Origin: Candidozyma auris
Taxonomy: Eukaryota > Ascomycota > Pichiomycetes > Serinales > Metschnikowiaceae
Direction: 5' to 3'
Assembly: GCF_003013715.1 (NCBI RefSeq)
Contig: NC_072816.1
Location: 682,001 to 746,000 of the forward strand
Length of the DNA: 64,000 nucleotides
Below are positions 49,636-60,189 of this stretch, piece after piece; position 1 is the first letter of the stretch; every line of letters begins with the position of its first letter. A program made the position numbers and the translations under genes. Under the pieces are notes generated by a model. That model ran no database searches, had not been told where the DNA came from, and saw nothing but the letters and a program-made list of their open reading frames with translations.

Positions 49636-50955
49636 ATGACCTCCCCTGAACTGGAGGTGAACGTATCGCAGGCGACCTCTGTGGCGTATATCAATCCGGT
49701 GACCTTGAACAAGATGACCCTAATCGATCTGGACTCAGCGTCCCAACCACCCAACGACTCCGCTGTCTCATGTTCCTCCTCTCCGCTGGTAATTGCTCCT
49801 CCACAGCTTCTTGCGGACCACGCGTCCTCCACCATCAACTATTCGCCGAAACACTCAAGAAAGCCCAGCCTGCTATCAACGTCGCGTAACATCAACATGA
49901 AGCAGCTTCTGCTCAATTTTCTGAGCTCCTCACCTTCTCCCTCGAGAGACCTGTCCTCCAGCGTCGCAAGTGAGGCTGTTTATGGGCCTTCCATCGCCAA
50001 CGGCTCCCTCCATGTGAGCCCGCCTCTGCGGGAACCAGCAAAGAAACCGCCTGCCCTAGCGATTCCCCACCACCAACACGCATCTGCGCCATTAGTGACC
50101 CCTGTGGTCGCCCTGACGCCCTTGATACCGCCGGCACCACCTCCACAGAAGACTCGAGGCCACTCGCTCCGTCTGCTGCCCGTGATACCGCCCTCTGAGT
50201 TTCGCTTAGGCCTGCCTCCTGTTCCTTTCGCTCCTGGATCTCCTGAAATCGCCTTGCTGAGCCCCTTTGCCTTGGCCCATCACCAACATACCCACAATAA
50301 CGCATCTGACTCGGTCTTTGACGAAGCTCCCCTGCTAGCTCGCCGGCAAGTTCATCTGCACTCGCACCAAGACGCTTCAGGCATCCAGTATTACCCTCCT
50401 GAGGAGCTCCAGGAACAGTCGAGCCTACACGCCTACCCCAATGGCCCTGCCAGGGTTTTAGATAACAACTTGTTTCTATATCTGGACCCAAAGCACTCTT
50501 CGCGACCGGTGGATGTCAATGATTACGATTTGGTGATCAACGTTGCCAAGGATTGCACTAATTTATCGGAAGAGTTCGACACCAAGAATGGCAAACGCAC
50601 GTACCTTCACGTTCCGTGGTCCCATACCTCGCTGATTCTGAAGGATCTTCCCAAGATTACAGAGATGATCGCGCGTTACGATAGGCCGGGGTTAAAAACG
50701 CTAGTGCACTGCCAATGTGGCGTGCTGCGTTCGGCGTGTGTGGTGGTGGCATACTTCATGGTGAAATTCCATATCTCTGTCAACGAAGCTTACGAGCTCT
50801 TGAAGTCTGGCACGGCCAATACTGCAGAACCGTGCAACCGGCGCATCGCCCAGCTTGGCCATCACGTAGATGCTTGCGAGCGCATTTGCCCAAACATGAG
50901 CTTAATATTTGAGTTGATGGACTTTGACGAAAATAGAAAAGAGCTGGCGAGCTAG
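49636..50955 (+). CDS. MSG5: MSG5/CPP1-type dual-specificity MAP kinase phosphatase
   Basis: This 439-residue protein has a long disordered Ser/Pro/His-rich N-terminus (1-270) and a C-terminal dual-specificity phosphatase domain. YLHVPWSHTSLILKDL and KTLVHCQCGV lead into the active site, and PNMSLIFELMDF near the end is as in yeast Msg5. The catalytic Cys359 and Arg365 frame the P-loop. Residue 364 is encoded by CTG; read as Ser it restores HCQCGVSRSA, identical to Msg5. Msg5 and C. albicans Cpp1 inactivate the filamentation, mating and cell-integrity MAP kinases. The long N-terminus probably holds MAPK docking sites. The ATG at 49636 follows a pyrimidine-rich leader directly. Confidence 0.92.
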   Translation: MTSPELEVNVSQATSVAYINPVTLNKMTLIDLDSASQPPNDSAVSCSSSPLVIAPPQLLADHASSTINYSPKHSRKPSLLSTSRNINMKQLLLNFLSSSPSPSRDLSSSVASEAVYGPSIANGSLHVSPPLREPAKKPPALAIPHHQHASAPLVTPVVALTPLIPPAPPPQKTRGHSLRLLPVIPPSEFRLGLPPVPFAPGSPEIALLSPFALAHHQHTHNNASDSVFDEAPLLARRQVHLHSHQDASGIQYYPPEELQEQSSLHAYPNGPARVLDNNLFLYLDPKHSSRPVDVNDYDLVINVAKDCTNLSEEFDTKNGKRTYLHVPWSHTSLILKDLPKITEMIARYDRPGLKTLVHCQCGVLRSACVVVAYFMVKFHISVNEAYELLKSGTANTAEPCNRRIAQLGHHVDACERICPNMSLIFELMDFDENRKELAS

Positions 50956-51262
50956 AGTAGCTCTGATCTCTATAAAGAAGTTCACCGATGATTCCTAGAG
51001 AGAGGCCCACCTCACATTGCATCATACCGAAGAAACGACGAAACGATACAACAGCATATATCCAAATGCAAATATATACAAAGTTCTGCTGCCTCATTAC
51101 TCACCTTTGTCCATTCGGATATTCTCTGCTTTTAATCTATAGCACGAAAATGGCTGCAAATGTTATGACCGGTAGTATCCTGTACATGGAGAAAACTCAT
51201 CTTCAACAACCATCTCACCCAAACACAATCTCTCACCATTGGGATACACCTTTATCTTCTTC
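50956..51262. other. Intergenic region MSG5 / HOS4
   Basis: About 300 bases containing the MSG5 3' end and the HOS4 promoter, including an AT-rich TATATATCC-like stretch near 51055 and ATATATAC near 51072. Nothing else was seen. Confidence 0.5.
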
Positions 51263-54200
51263 ATGTCATACAGTTCTGGGTCAAGTAATCCGCGGGCACC
51301 CAGTGGCAACCGAGATCCGGGTCGAAGTCGTGACAAAAGCAGAAACCTTTCAGGCTCCAATAACCCATTTAGCACGAGAGACGCAGAACGGAACCTAAAA
51401 GGACCCGCTCAGAGCTCAATGTTCGGTCCAGGCCTGACATCAAACAAAAACTCCTCGGTCGACTCTTATAGCAGACGTCATGATCAGCAACGTGACTACT
51501 TTGGCTACAGAAACAACTATGGCCGCAAGTCAGGATTTGGCTCAAGTAATCGTAAACGCGAAAGCTACGACAAATACAGGCCTTCTAACAGGCGAAAGTC
51601 GAATTCTAACATTGATACGAGCTCTTGGAGCGAACGGCGGCTGTCACAGGGCAAGGGAGGAACAACTTCAAGTCTATTCAGCGATAGAAGCCGAGAGCGG
51701 TCAGAGTACAGGCCAAGCAGAGACAAAGACGATGGTAATGCGCCGAGCAAGATCGATGATAGGCGGCTGGGAAGTAGATCGCATGATCGTGAGATCGGAA
51801 GAGACCAGGGGCATTCAAGAGACCACAAGGACATTGGCAAGGGTAAGGATAGGTACTCAGAAAAGCAGCGCTCGTCACACTCTCTGGAATTACGGCGTTC
51901 ACAATCAGAGGCGTTTCTGTCCAACGAAATTGTTTCGAGCCAACACAGATTGTCTGATCCTTCTCCGTCAGTATTGCAATCGCAACGACCATCAGTGAAG
52001 GACGATTCTGTGCTGAAAAGCGATTCAAAGATAGACCAAAGTGTTATAAAGAAGGAGCACGCTTCACATGTTTCAGAAATTAAAAATGAAAGACTTCTTC
52101 ACTTGTTTGACGATGATGACGAGCCCAATAAGCAGGACGTTGTCGATGAGGAAAAGAGTTCCATAAAAAACACAAATTCCCTCAAAAGTAAGGAGACCAA
52201 TGAAATATCTGAGGAGAAAGGGAGTATTTCTAGTGAAGCTAATCAAAATTTGAGCACATCTCCACATGATGAGCGTCATTATGATGAACACGACGAACAT
52301 GAAAACAGCGAACTTGATTCAGAAGCAGAGACAGTCATCACAAACGAACCTATTTCTACTGACAAAGCTAAGAAGTATCTTCGCAAATCTGGACCAGATA
52401 GTGAGCGCAGGCGCCTCAAGTCCAAAATTATTTACTCAGATAATGAGAGCGATTCTGACGATGCTTATCCGCCAAAATCGGTAGACGATCTGAAAAGTTC
52501 CAGCTACTCTTCCACATTAGATAATAGTGTGAGCCTCAAACCAAGAGATAACTCTGAGAGCAACAAAACATTGAACGCTAAGGATCACGAGAAATCGTCC
52601 AGTACCCCTGTTCCTGATGCTGACCACGAAGAATACTTCGAAGATGATTCCGAGAGGGTTATTAAGCTGGAGAAGCAACACTTGTCCAGGACTGAATCAA
52701 CTCAAAGTTCAAAACCATCTAAATCGTATAAGATTAAAAGGGACTCAACTGGCAGATCACTTCTTCAGAGAGCATGCAAAAAAGGCGACCTTGAAGCCGT
52801 AAAGAACCTAATATCCAGAGGTGCAGATGCCAATGAAAGTGATTTTGGTGGTTTCACCTGCTTACATGAAGCTGCTTTAGCAGGCCATACAGAGATAGTG
52901 AAATTCCTCATAGAGAATGGTGCTGATGTCAATAAGCAGGCCTTAGAAGCAGGCGACTCTGAAACGCCATTGATGGATGCTGCAGAAAACAAACATGTTG
53001 AAACTGTCAAGGTGTTGCTTGCCAATGGCGCAGACCCTAATATTACTAACGTTGATGGCTTTTCCGCATTGACCAAACTTTATCACCTACAGGCCGAGGA
53101 GGAAAATTACGACGAGGTGATCGGTTTGTTGAGTGCTGCAGCTAACAAGACGCTGAATCCAACAGGGTTCTCTTTGTCTCCGAGAAAGATCATCGAAGAT
53201 CCCAACGAAGGATATTTCAATGACTTGGTTAAAAAGAAAACACCACTGTCTACAATCTACAAGTATGTGGCACAGGGTCTCAAAGAAGCAGCAGCAGAGG
53301 ATTTCATCCTTCACGGTTATTCATTGCTGAAGAAGCCCGATATATTGATTTTGGCAGCCCGTCATGGTCACACCGAACTTGTTGACATCCTCTTGGGCTT
53401 GAATCCTGGATCTTTCGATATTAATATGAAAAACAAGGTCGGCGTGTCGATTCTTCTTGCAAGTGTTGGAAGAGGCAATTATGACGTTGTAAAGCTTCTT
53501 TTATCAAGAGGGGCAAATCCCCTGATCAAAAGAGATCATGACAATTTAAATGCGCTTCAGATTGCCAAGCATTCTGCCCAGCACGATCCCAGAGAGGTAT
53601 TCTTGATTGAAAAACATTTACATGGCGAAACTGAGCTGAAAGCCCCAACTGAACCTCCTTCAAGTCCTACGCCCGACAAGGAAGCCGAGAAGGTGAAGTT
53701 GAAAAATGAGGACGTAGAAATGAAAGAACCAGAGGTAGAAGTTCCCCATTCTCCTTCTCCTGTTCCAAAGAAAAGCCATTCTAGAAGAGGGTCTGAAGAC
53801 TCTCTGAACAAGAGAAGGAGGAATCTGGAAGATGATTCAACGAAACTGTTGAAGAAGCGAAAGGGGGCCGTTGAAGCAGCGATGGAGGAATCGAGTTTGT
53901 CTGGCAAGGGGACAAAGGAGGTGGAAGAGAAGCTTTTGAAATCACCCAGCGGTGAGGCTAAGGAGAAAACGCCTGACGCAGATCAGAAGCCTAAAATGAA
54001 TCGCACAGAAAGCCAGGCACCTCTTCATTCAGTGCCAACAAAGGCGCAAGAGGAGCAAAGATTAAAGGCGCAAGAGGAAGCCAAAATTTGGCAAGAAAAA
54101 GTTCAAGCGAAGAAGAGGGCTCGAAGGGAAATGTTCCTACAGGCTGAGAAGGAGAAGGAAAGAAAACGTAAAGAGGAAGAGGAAAGGAGACTTGAACAAG

Positions 54201-54898
54201 AAAAGTTAGCGAAGTTGAGAGCACAAGAGGAAGCGGATAGGAAGGCGGAGGAGGCAGAGAGAATTGCAAAAGATCTTGAAAGCAAACGCATTAAGTTGGA
54301 GATCGATCTTATCATGGCGAAGTATCCAATAGGGCTCAGGCAGTTCGTATTTGGTCAAGCGTTGAGCAATCAAGAAAGACTCAGGTACTGTCCTCTCTAT
54401 GTTTTTGATATTGCGAACAAGAATTATGTTATCGACTTGCAAATATCGCTCTTACTCGCTACATCGGTGTCAGACTTGCACAAACATTGTCAGGAGAGCG
54501 GGTCGAACGAAAAGAAGTTGCTTGATTCAGAAAGTAAAGCCAAGGTGTGGCCTCTTTTCTTCCCGATGATCGGTATTGGCAGGAACCAATCCGTCGAGCC
54601 GGATGGGCGTCAGAAATTCATGGCACTTCAGCTTGCATATATTCCCTACGAAGATGCGGCAAGTTTTGTGAAGAAGAAAGATCAACAGCTTCATGAAGAC
54701 GTGTGGGTGTCAAAGAGGGAAGCGAAGGTGAGCTTGGCGCACTTTCCAGTGCTAAGAGATCGCTTCCAAGAGCCCGAGACACCACAGCACAAAAGGGACC
54801 ACGAAAAACATGACAGTCTCGGGTTTATTCCTCCCAAGTGGAAGCTTCGCCAGGACGTGATACGCACCATCAAGTCAGCTCAGACTCCATTGTGGTGA
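51263..54898 (+). CDS. HOS4: HOS4-like ankyrin protein of the Set3 histone deacetylase complex
   Basis: This 1211-residue protein starts at the ATG at 51263. The N-terminal 490 residues are Ser/Arg/Asp-rich and disordered. Ankyrin repeats occupy about 497-610 (GRSLLQRACKKGDLEAVKNL, TCLHEAALAGHTEIVKFLI) and again about 690-765. FSLSPRKIIEDPNEGYFND lies between them. A highly charged coiled coil (about 926-1012) precedes a conserved C-terminal domain beginning near MAKYPIGLRQFVFGQ. This is the Hos4 layout; S. cerevisiae Hos4 has 1083 residues. Set3C (Set3, Snt1, Hos2, Hst1, Sif2, Cpr1, Hos4) represses or tunes transcription and affects filamentation in Candida. The upstream frame is open without an ATG. 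Confidence 0.9.
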   Translation: MSYSSGSSNPRAPSGNRDPGRSRDKSRNLSGSNNPFSTRDAERNLKGPAQSSMFGPGLTSNKNSSVDSYSRRHDQQRDYFGYRNNYGRKSGFGSSNRKRESYDKYRPSNRRKSNSNIDTSSWSERRLSQGKGGTTSSLFSDRSRERSEYRPSRDKDDGNAPSKIDDRRLGSRSHDREIGRDQGHSRDHKDIGKGKDRYSEKQRSSHSLELRRSQSEAFLSNEIVSSQHRLSDPSPSVLQSQRPSVKDDSVLKSDSKIDQSVIKKEHASHVSEIKNERLLHLFDDDDEPNKQDVVDEEKSSIKNTNSLKSKETNEISEEKGSISSEANQNLSTSPHDERHYDEHDEHENSELDSEAETVITNEPISTDKAKKYLRKSGPDSERRRLKSKIIYSDNESDSDDAYPPKSVDDLKSSSYSSTLDNSVSLKPRDNSESNKTLNAKDHEKSSSTPVPDADHEEYFEDDSERVIKLEKQHLSRTESTQSSKPSKSYKIKRDSTGRSLLQRACKKGDLEAVKNLISRGADANESDFGGFTCLHEAALAGHTEIVKFLIENGADVNKQALEAGDSETPLMDAAENKHVETVKVLLANGADPNITNVDGFSALTKLYHLQAEEENYDEVIGLLSAAANKTLNPTGFSLSPRKIIEDPNEGYFNDLVKKKTPLSTIYKYVAQGLKEAAAEDFILHGYSLLKKPDILILAARHGHTELVDILLGLNPGSFDINMKNKVGVSILLASVGRGNYDVVKLLLSRGANPLIKRDHDNLNALQIAKHSAQHDPREVFLIEKHLHGETELKAPTEPPSSPTPDKEAEKVKLKNEDVEMKEPEVEVPHSPSPVPKKSHSRRGSEDSLNKRRRNLEDDSTKLLKKRKGAVEAAMEESSLSGKGTKEVEEKLLKSPSGEAKEKTPDADQKPKMNRTESQAPLHSVPTKAQEEQRLKAQEEAKIWQEKVQAKKRARREMFLQAEKEKERKRKEEEERRLEQEKLAKLRAQEEADRKAEEAERIAKDLESKRIKLEIDLIMAKYPIGLRQFVFGQALSNQERLRYCPLYVFDIANKNYVIDLQISLLLATSVSDLHKHCQESGSNEKKLLDSESKAKVWPLFFPMIGIGRNQSVEPDGRQKFMALQLAYIPYEDAASFVKKKDQQLHEDVWVSKREAKVSLAHFPVLRDRFQEPETPQHKRDHEKHDSLGFIPPKWKLRQDVIRTIKSAQTPLW

Positions 54899-54984
54899 GA
54901 GAAGGGTTACCAGTTACGACGTGTATATTAGTGTATTTATCGATATAGCAGATGCGCATCGCAAAAGTGGTAGCTTAGGACATC

Positions 54985-55670
54985 ATGGGAGATCAACAAA
55001 GGTATGTACATGATAATTGAAAGAAAGATAAGAAATCCTCACTAACATCAGAATTAATAGAAAAGATCTCTATGACCAGGAGAGCGAAATTGACGAAGAC
55101 CCCATCGTCTTGCCCAATATAGAGTTTGAGCTCATCGATGTAGCCCTGGAGGAGAACCCTACGAATGGAAGCATCGCTGCTGAAGAACCCGAAGAGTTTG
55201 CTTTTCCTCTTTTCTCAGCTCCAAGCTCTGAAGTGATGACGGTGACCATGAGAGAGGAGGAGTTGGACGAAGATATCAATAACGAGCGACCCGAGTCTTA
55301 CTATCGAGCGATATATTCGAGGAGCCAAAAAGAAGAGTTCGCATTTGCTGCTGTAGATGCAAGCTATATTTTCGAGTGGAGCCGAACGCTGTTCCCGGAC
55401 TCGGCACCGTGGAAGGTAATGAACCTTAGTAAGTATAATGAGACTGTGGAGAAGGAGAGGAGAAAGAACCGAAAAAGAAGACCGGGGAAGAAAAAGAGAG
55501 CCAACGTCATTGTCTGCAAAGAGAGAAGACTACTAAGAGAAAAGGAGGAAAAGAAGCTTCGACGGGAGCAGGAAGCAAGAGAAAAGAGAAAGCGGTTCAA
55601 AAAGTGGACTGGTGGAGCACCAAAGGGGAAGGAGAAGACACCGCAAAAACCCAAGTATAGGACGGAATGA
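54985..55670 (+). CDS. DUF2011-type basic protein, spliced
   Basis: Exons are 54985-55001 and 55052-55670, separated by a 50-nt intron (donor GTATGT, branch CACTAAC, acceptor ATCAG). The product has 211 residues, starts MGDQQRINRKDLYDQE, and has an acidic N-terminal half and a very basic Lys/Arg-rich coiled C-terminus. The central RPESYYRAIYSRSQKEEFAF and WSRTLFPDSAPWKVM resemble the fungal DUF2011 family, whose function I do not know. The basic tail would suit a nucleolar or nucleic-acid-binding protein. A second AG nine bases downstream (AATTAATAG) is also in frame and would remove three residues. The ATG lies 86 bases after the HOS4 stop. Confidence 0.7.
55002..55051 (+). other. Intron of the DUF2011-type gene (50 nt)
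   Basis: The donor is GTATGT, the branch point CACTAAC, and the acceptor AG five bases later; an alternative acceptor ends at 55060. The exons join inside codon 6 and keep frame either way. Confidence 0.85.
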
Positions 55671-56121
55671 GTACCAAGAGGTTATCAGTGGTTGCCACAT
55701 CACTTTACAATTGCTATCACATTATGTTGGACAAGGTGAGCTTTATAGCGCATTTTCCACGATGCGTAGCAAGTTGCATTAGAAAGCTCCTATTCAATGA
55801 CTAACGCTAATTCTTATCAATCCCACACGAAAAGAAACTAACACCGAACGAGACTTGAGTGAAGGATTACCATCTCAGAATAAGTTACTGGTGGCTGCAA
55901 AAAGTCAATTTCGGGCATCATCACATTGCCTAATCTCGGCAAGTACAACTTATCACACAGAACACAATGTACTTTCGTATTTACGAAATCAACTTCTCTA
56001 CGTATAAAAATACATGTACATATATGAAGCATCAACATATCACTGAACTCTCCCACGAAGTAGAATCCTGCATACCCTTTACATCAAACTCAAACCACGA
56101 AGTGGTATTTTTTCGAACCCA
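55671..56121. other. Intergenic region before COG5
   Basis: About 450 bases. A minus-strand frame (55838-56056) looks partly protein-like but has no support. Otherwise it holds the COG5 promoter, with an AT-rich region near 56000-56040. Confidence 0.4.
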
Positions 56122-57273
56122 ATGACAACACAAGCAATTGAGGACTTCGAAGCGTTTCTCGAGGACGAATTCAATCCAACCAAGTTTTCCGCCTCGCTTC
56201 TCCTAGCAACGAATGTTGCAGACGACTCCGAGCTCGACTTGGCCACGCCGATCAAAAAGCTCCAGTTTGATGCCAACGAATGTGAATCTCGGATGGAGCA
56301 CCTTGCACGTACACATACAACAGAGCTTGTGGACAGCTTTTCCAACATAGAATCGACGAAAGCAGTCATGCTGCAGTCTGTGGCTCCTCTGGTCGAAAGA
56401 GTCAAGAAGTCATATGCCCGAATCGAGCGAGAGATCGTGGAACCTTATAAGGAAGCTGCCAAGCTCAATGAAGCACTCGAAAAGATCCATACTACATCTA
56501 CACTTCTTCGAGGAGCCTGTATTCTTATAATGTTCATTCAGCAGCTCCAGGAGTGTGAGGCAAGTGGGACGGACTCCGTGAGGATGGCTAGATTGTACAG
56601 CTTAATGAATCAGTTTTACACTGGGAAACTTCTCCTGAACTCGGCTGCTGCTGGTGATGTGTTTTCGTTAAAGTTTGTGAAGGAGTATCATCCGGTTTAC
56701 AAATCAAAGTCGGCTGAATTCTTGAATTCGCTTTCTGAGAAAGTAACAAACGACATTGCCCACCATAACTCGTTCAAGGAATCCAACACCACTTTGAGAA
56801 ACAACATATTAGCATTGTACACCATGGATAGTAAGGAGTTGTTTGTTGTATTGGACAAAGATGCTCTTTCGAAGTCAATTCAGATCGCCTCTACTCAACT
56901 CTCGAGGGCGTTGCAGTCCCCACGAAGTTTTGGCTCCGCTTTGGAGGATACCTACCAGTTTGCTCTACTGTTTAATGAAACTTTGGAAGCATTGCTTAGA
57001 GCTTGCCGCATATCGGATGACAAGCTGTTGTACACGGCTTTCGTCAACGAGCACCTCCAGGTTGAGTCCTTACGTGATGTCTATTGGGACCGCTTGGTGA
57101 TGAAATTCAAAAAAAGCATAGCAACCACAATGGCTCGTGGTGGGCCCATTGCAAAGTCCCTTGTGACAAATTACCCAAGAATAGCCAGTGCCGTGGAGTC
57201 TACTTTTGAGCCAGACCTTCGCAAGATTCTACTAGACGCCATTGTCATTATCGATAATGCTCCTAAGCAATAG
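56122..57273 (+). CDS. COG5: COG5, conserved oligomeric Golgi complex subunit
   Basis: This 383-residue, mostly helical protein begins IEDFEAFLEDEFNPTKFSASLL after the start. That is the Cog5 N-terminal motif (S. cerevisiae 403 aa). Central helices include LARTHTTELVDSFSNIESTK and KLNEALEKIHTTSTLLRGAC, typical of COG/exocyst tethering subunits. The C-terminal RLVMKFKKSIATTMARGGPIA and NYPRIASAVESTF segments are also Cog5-like. Cog5 belongs to lobe B of the COG tether, which captures retrograde vesicles at the Golgi. The gene converges on SEC24, with a CGA/TGA microsatellite between the stops. Confidence 0.92.
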   Translation: MTTQAIEDFEAFLEDEFNPTKFSASLLLATNVADDSELDLATPIKKLQFDANECESRMEHLARTHTTELVDSFSNIESTKAVMLQSVAPLVERVKKSYARIEREIVEPYKEAAKLNEALEKIHTTSTLLRGACILIMFIQQLQECEASGTDSVRMARLYSLMNQFYTGKLLLNSAAAGDVFSLKFVKEYHPVYKSKSAEFLNSLSEKVTNDIAHHNSFKESNTTLRNNILALYTMDSKELFVVLDKDALSKSIQIASTQLSRALQSPRSFGSALEDTYQFALLFNETLEALLRACRISDDKLLYTAFVNEHLQVESLRDVYWDRLVMKFKKSIATTMARGGPIAKSLVTNYPRIASAVESTFEPDLRKILLDAIVIIDNAPKQ

Positions 57274-57312
57274 ACGACGATAACGACAACGACGACGACG
57301 ATGATGATGATA
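57274..57312. repeat. GAC/GAT trinucleotide microsatellite
   Basis: Imperfect ACG then ATG triplet repeats begin directly after the COG5 stop codon. They probably lie in the 3' UTR. Confidence 0.85.
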
Positions 57313-57354
57313 TGATGCATTTTGACTATGTATACTCTTTAATATCGATAACTC

Positions 57355-60189
57355 TTACTGAGCAATCTTGGTTTTGAGTTCAGTGAGGAAGTCTCTGTAA
57401 CCCTTGGAGTGTAAAGATCTATCCTCGACCAAGTTGCTCAAAACCCAGGATCTCATGGCGTTGAACAGACGCGCCAGGGCAATCTCCAATGGTTCCTCCT
57501 CCGAAGGTCCGATACAAACATACAAGTTCTTCCATACAATAGAGTCCTTTTGCTCTCTGAGCTTGCCAATGATTTGGCGAATCTTGTAGTTGAATTCCGA
57601 CTCTTCGAACAGAAATTCTGGCAATTCAACTTTACCTGTCGCAACCTCATACAAGTTGTCGGTGCCAAACACGTCCGCAACAAGAGCTGGAGTAACTCCA
57701 CCAGAGACCCACAAAAAGAGTTCAATACCATTATCAATCAAATATAATCCATACAGCTGCCACCCAGCATTAGAAGCGTTTTGAGGTTCAGGCATCTTGA
57801 TTTCCGTTGAAGTAATAGTAGTTTCCTCTCCTGTCTCTGGATCAATGTCGATGGAGGTCTTGGGTAATCCACAATCGTCGTCCATCAAATGCAAGGCGTA
57901 CACCGTAGGATAAATGGTCTTAATCAAATGATTAAGTGGAAGCGAGCCCAAATCATTCAAGGCACGGGCTCTGAGATCCGCTAAAAGCCTTTCATCTCTG
58001 AACCCCATATTTTTTGTCAATGAAAAGAGCAAGAGTGGGAGCAATCTCAAGTTCGTGGAGATCTGCAAAGGAGAAGAGCCGGTAACGTTACCAGGGACCA
58101 ACTCTTTTCTGTACACATTCAAGATGTCCACAACAGACTTGAGCAAGTATTCTCTGGCATCACCCAAGGAGCTTGACAATCCCTTCTCAATTGCTCTGTG
58201 AGTGACATAGTTTGTAATCGCGAGTTGATCTGCAGAAGCGTAAATATCATCCAATTTGCTGGAAGTTGGAACAGCCAAATTGATCACTCTTACTCTTCTT
58301 TCACCAAAGCATGTGGTATGTAGAACGGCTGCTTGGAAGTACACCACCGGTTTAGTGATCGTCTCTTCGATGGCTACCTCGATGACGTAGCTCTGATCTC
58401 TAGGGAAGGATGGGTAAGAGCACAAATCAGACGACCTGTTGAAAAAATTACCGAAAAATCCACTCATTCTAAAGCCCGTTGAGCATCTCACTCTCAACAC
58501 AGCCTCCAAAGCAATCTCCATGGATAAGTGCTCACTAATCTCTCTAGACAACTTAGCAACGTCTTCCACTGACGAGCAATTCCAAGAAGGATAGAAGTGT
58601 GTTTGACCAGCAGTATAACGGGGCAAGTTTGATAAAGTGGCAACATCTTGGTATTTAGACCCTGTCAAGAACAAGTCGATGGTGACTTGGCGAGTGTTAC
58701 AATCAACGGCGAACGTTTTGTAAAATTTGTCAGCAACGTTCAATAATGTTTGAGCTTCCTTGGGTTTACCCGATTGAGATTCGTCTCTAGCCATCAACTT
58801 ACCTTCACCGATACTTGGTAACGTTGCCGAGAAGACAACAAGCTTACCACCTATTGACAGGATGAGGTTATGACCAGATCTTAAGGCTGGACCCAAAGCG
58901 AAGTGAGGGTTTGCGGTACCCTCGAAATAGCTAGGGAAGTCATCCAAGAGCTTTTCAATGGCTTTTCTGTTTTCATCAAGATTGATGAGTAATCCCTCAG
59001 GAGAAGGCAAGAAAGGCTCGTCGAGATCAGATACAATGAGCATTTCAGGAGCCTCATCTAAACCCTCGCGGAATCTAAAGAAGTGCAAGTTGGAGTCAAC
59101 GCCGATAATGGCAATTTTGGCCGTCTTGTTAGCGTTGGGAATGCGGTCCAAGCTCTCCAAGATGGTTCTAGCAACAGTTGAAGTCAAGCCGGAAGCCACT
59201 GCATTAGCAGACACGTCTATGATGAAAGTGTAGACGATTGGTTGAGGGGCTCTGGCCATGTATTCCTTGGGGGCAATGAATTCGACGCAGGAATGATTCA
59301 ACTCGACACGCTCATACCTGTTAGCAGCCTTCCGCGACAATTCATCGTAGTCGAACGCGCTGGGAACGTCGTTTTGCAAGCCACAGAAATTACATCTCCA
59401 GCGCTTACCATTCTCGGTCCACGAAATGAAGGGGTTGATGTAACTTCTGCAACGACGACAACGACTAATGATGGTATCCTTGGTGACTGGCACCTGCTCT
59501 TCCGAGTCGTGCAAGGCTGTGTACGGTCTGACAACGAGAGCCAAAGGCAACTTGGATTTCTTCAACAAGGACGACGTAGTGGGAATCACATTCAACGTCG
59601 AGCGGAAGTACTCATGGGAAGCGTTCGCAGTCTCCGAGCCAGGAACAATTGTACTCGTTGGTGGAATGATTAGAGGTGGTGGAGGCAACGACAATTCGCT
59701 AATAGGAGGAGGCAATAAAGTCATCAAGTCAGTGGTGTACAACTGGTTCAAGGGAAAGGCGTTTGCCGATCCAACTCCACCCATCCCTCCCACTGAAGGT
59801 CCAGTACCGTAAAACGATGCCTGGGTCTGCTGTCCATACGGATCAGAGGCCTGATACCCAGCCTGGTACTGATTTTGCTGGAATTGAGGTGCCACTGGCG
59901 ATTGCACTTGAGCCTGAGCCTGAGCCTGAGCATATGGGTCAGCCTGGTATCCGTAAGCTGATGCCAGTTGGGCTGGGTATCCCTGAGCGTTACTATTGAC
60001 AGGATACTGAGGTTGCTGTTGCAATTGCTGTGGTTGTTGAGAGAATTGTGGCTGAACTGGCTGTTGCTGGAGGTTCAAGTTCTGAAAACCTTGGGTGGCT
60101 TGATCCACACCGTAAGCATTATACGAAGGCTGCGCTGGAGGCTGCTGCACAGCGTACTGGGGCTGTGGATATGCTCTTCTTCTGGACAT
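57355..60189 (-). CDS. SEC24: SEC24, COPII cargo-binding subunit
   Basis: This 944-residue protein starts at the ATG at 60189. A Gln/Pro/Tyr-rich disordered N-terminus (1-190) precedes the zinc finger (about 241-265, [11 protein letters not shown] ... RCNFCGLQ). The trunk follows, with [16 protein letters not shown] and [13 protein letters not shown]. Next come the beta-sandwich, the helical domain ([14 protein letters not shown]) and a gelsolin fold near the C-terminus. This is the canonical Sec24 order (926 aa in yeast). With Sec23 it forms the inner COPII coat and selects cargo leaving the ER. A CTG codon (58858-58860) occurs where Sec24 proteins often have Ser, fitting CTG-Ser decoding. 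Confidence 0.96.
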   Translation of the reverse strand: MSRRRAYPQPQYAVQQPPAQPSYNAYGVDQATQGFQNLNLQQQPVQPQFSQQPQQLQQQPQYPVNSNAQGYPAQLASAYGYQADPYAQAQAQAQVQSPVAPQFQQNQYQAGYQASDPYGQQTQASFYGTGPSVGGMGGVGSANAFPLNQLYTTDLMTLLPPPISELSLPPPPLIIPPTSTIVPGSETANASHEYFRSTLNVIPTTSSLLKKSKLPLALVVRPYTALHDSEEQVPVTKDTIISRCRRCRSYINPFISWTENGKRWRCNFCGLQNDVPSAFDYDELSRKAANRYERVELNHSCVEFIAPKEYMARAPQPIVYTFIIDVSANAVASGLTSTVARTILESLDRIPNANKTAKIAIIGVDSNLHFFRFREGLDEAPEMLIVSDLDEPFLPSPEGLLINLDENRKAIEKLLDDFPSYFEGTANPHFALGPALRSGHNLILSIGGKLVVFSATLPSIGEGKLMARDESQSGKPKEAQTLLNVADKFYKTFAVDCNTRQVTIDLFLTGSKYQDVATLSNLPRYTAGQTHFYPSWNCSSVEDVAKLSREISEHLSMEIALEAVLRVRCSTGFRMSGFFGNFFNRSSDLCSYPSFPRDQSYVIEVAIEETITKPVVYFQAAVLHTTCFGERRVRVINLAVPTSSKLDDIYASADQLAITNYVTHRAIEKGLSSSLGDAREYLLKSVVDILNVYRKELVPGNVTGSSPLQISTNLRLLPLLLFSLTKNMGFRDERLLADLRARALNDLGSLPLNHLIKTIYPTVYALHLMDDDCGLPKTSIDIDPETGEETTITSTEIKMPEPQNASNAGWQLYGLYLIDNGIELFLWVSGGVTPALVADVFGTDNLYEVATGKVELPEFLFEESEFNYKIRQIIGKLREQKDSIVWKNLYVCIGPSEEEPLEIALARLFNAMRSWVLSNLVEDRSLHSKGYRDFLTELKTKIAQ

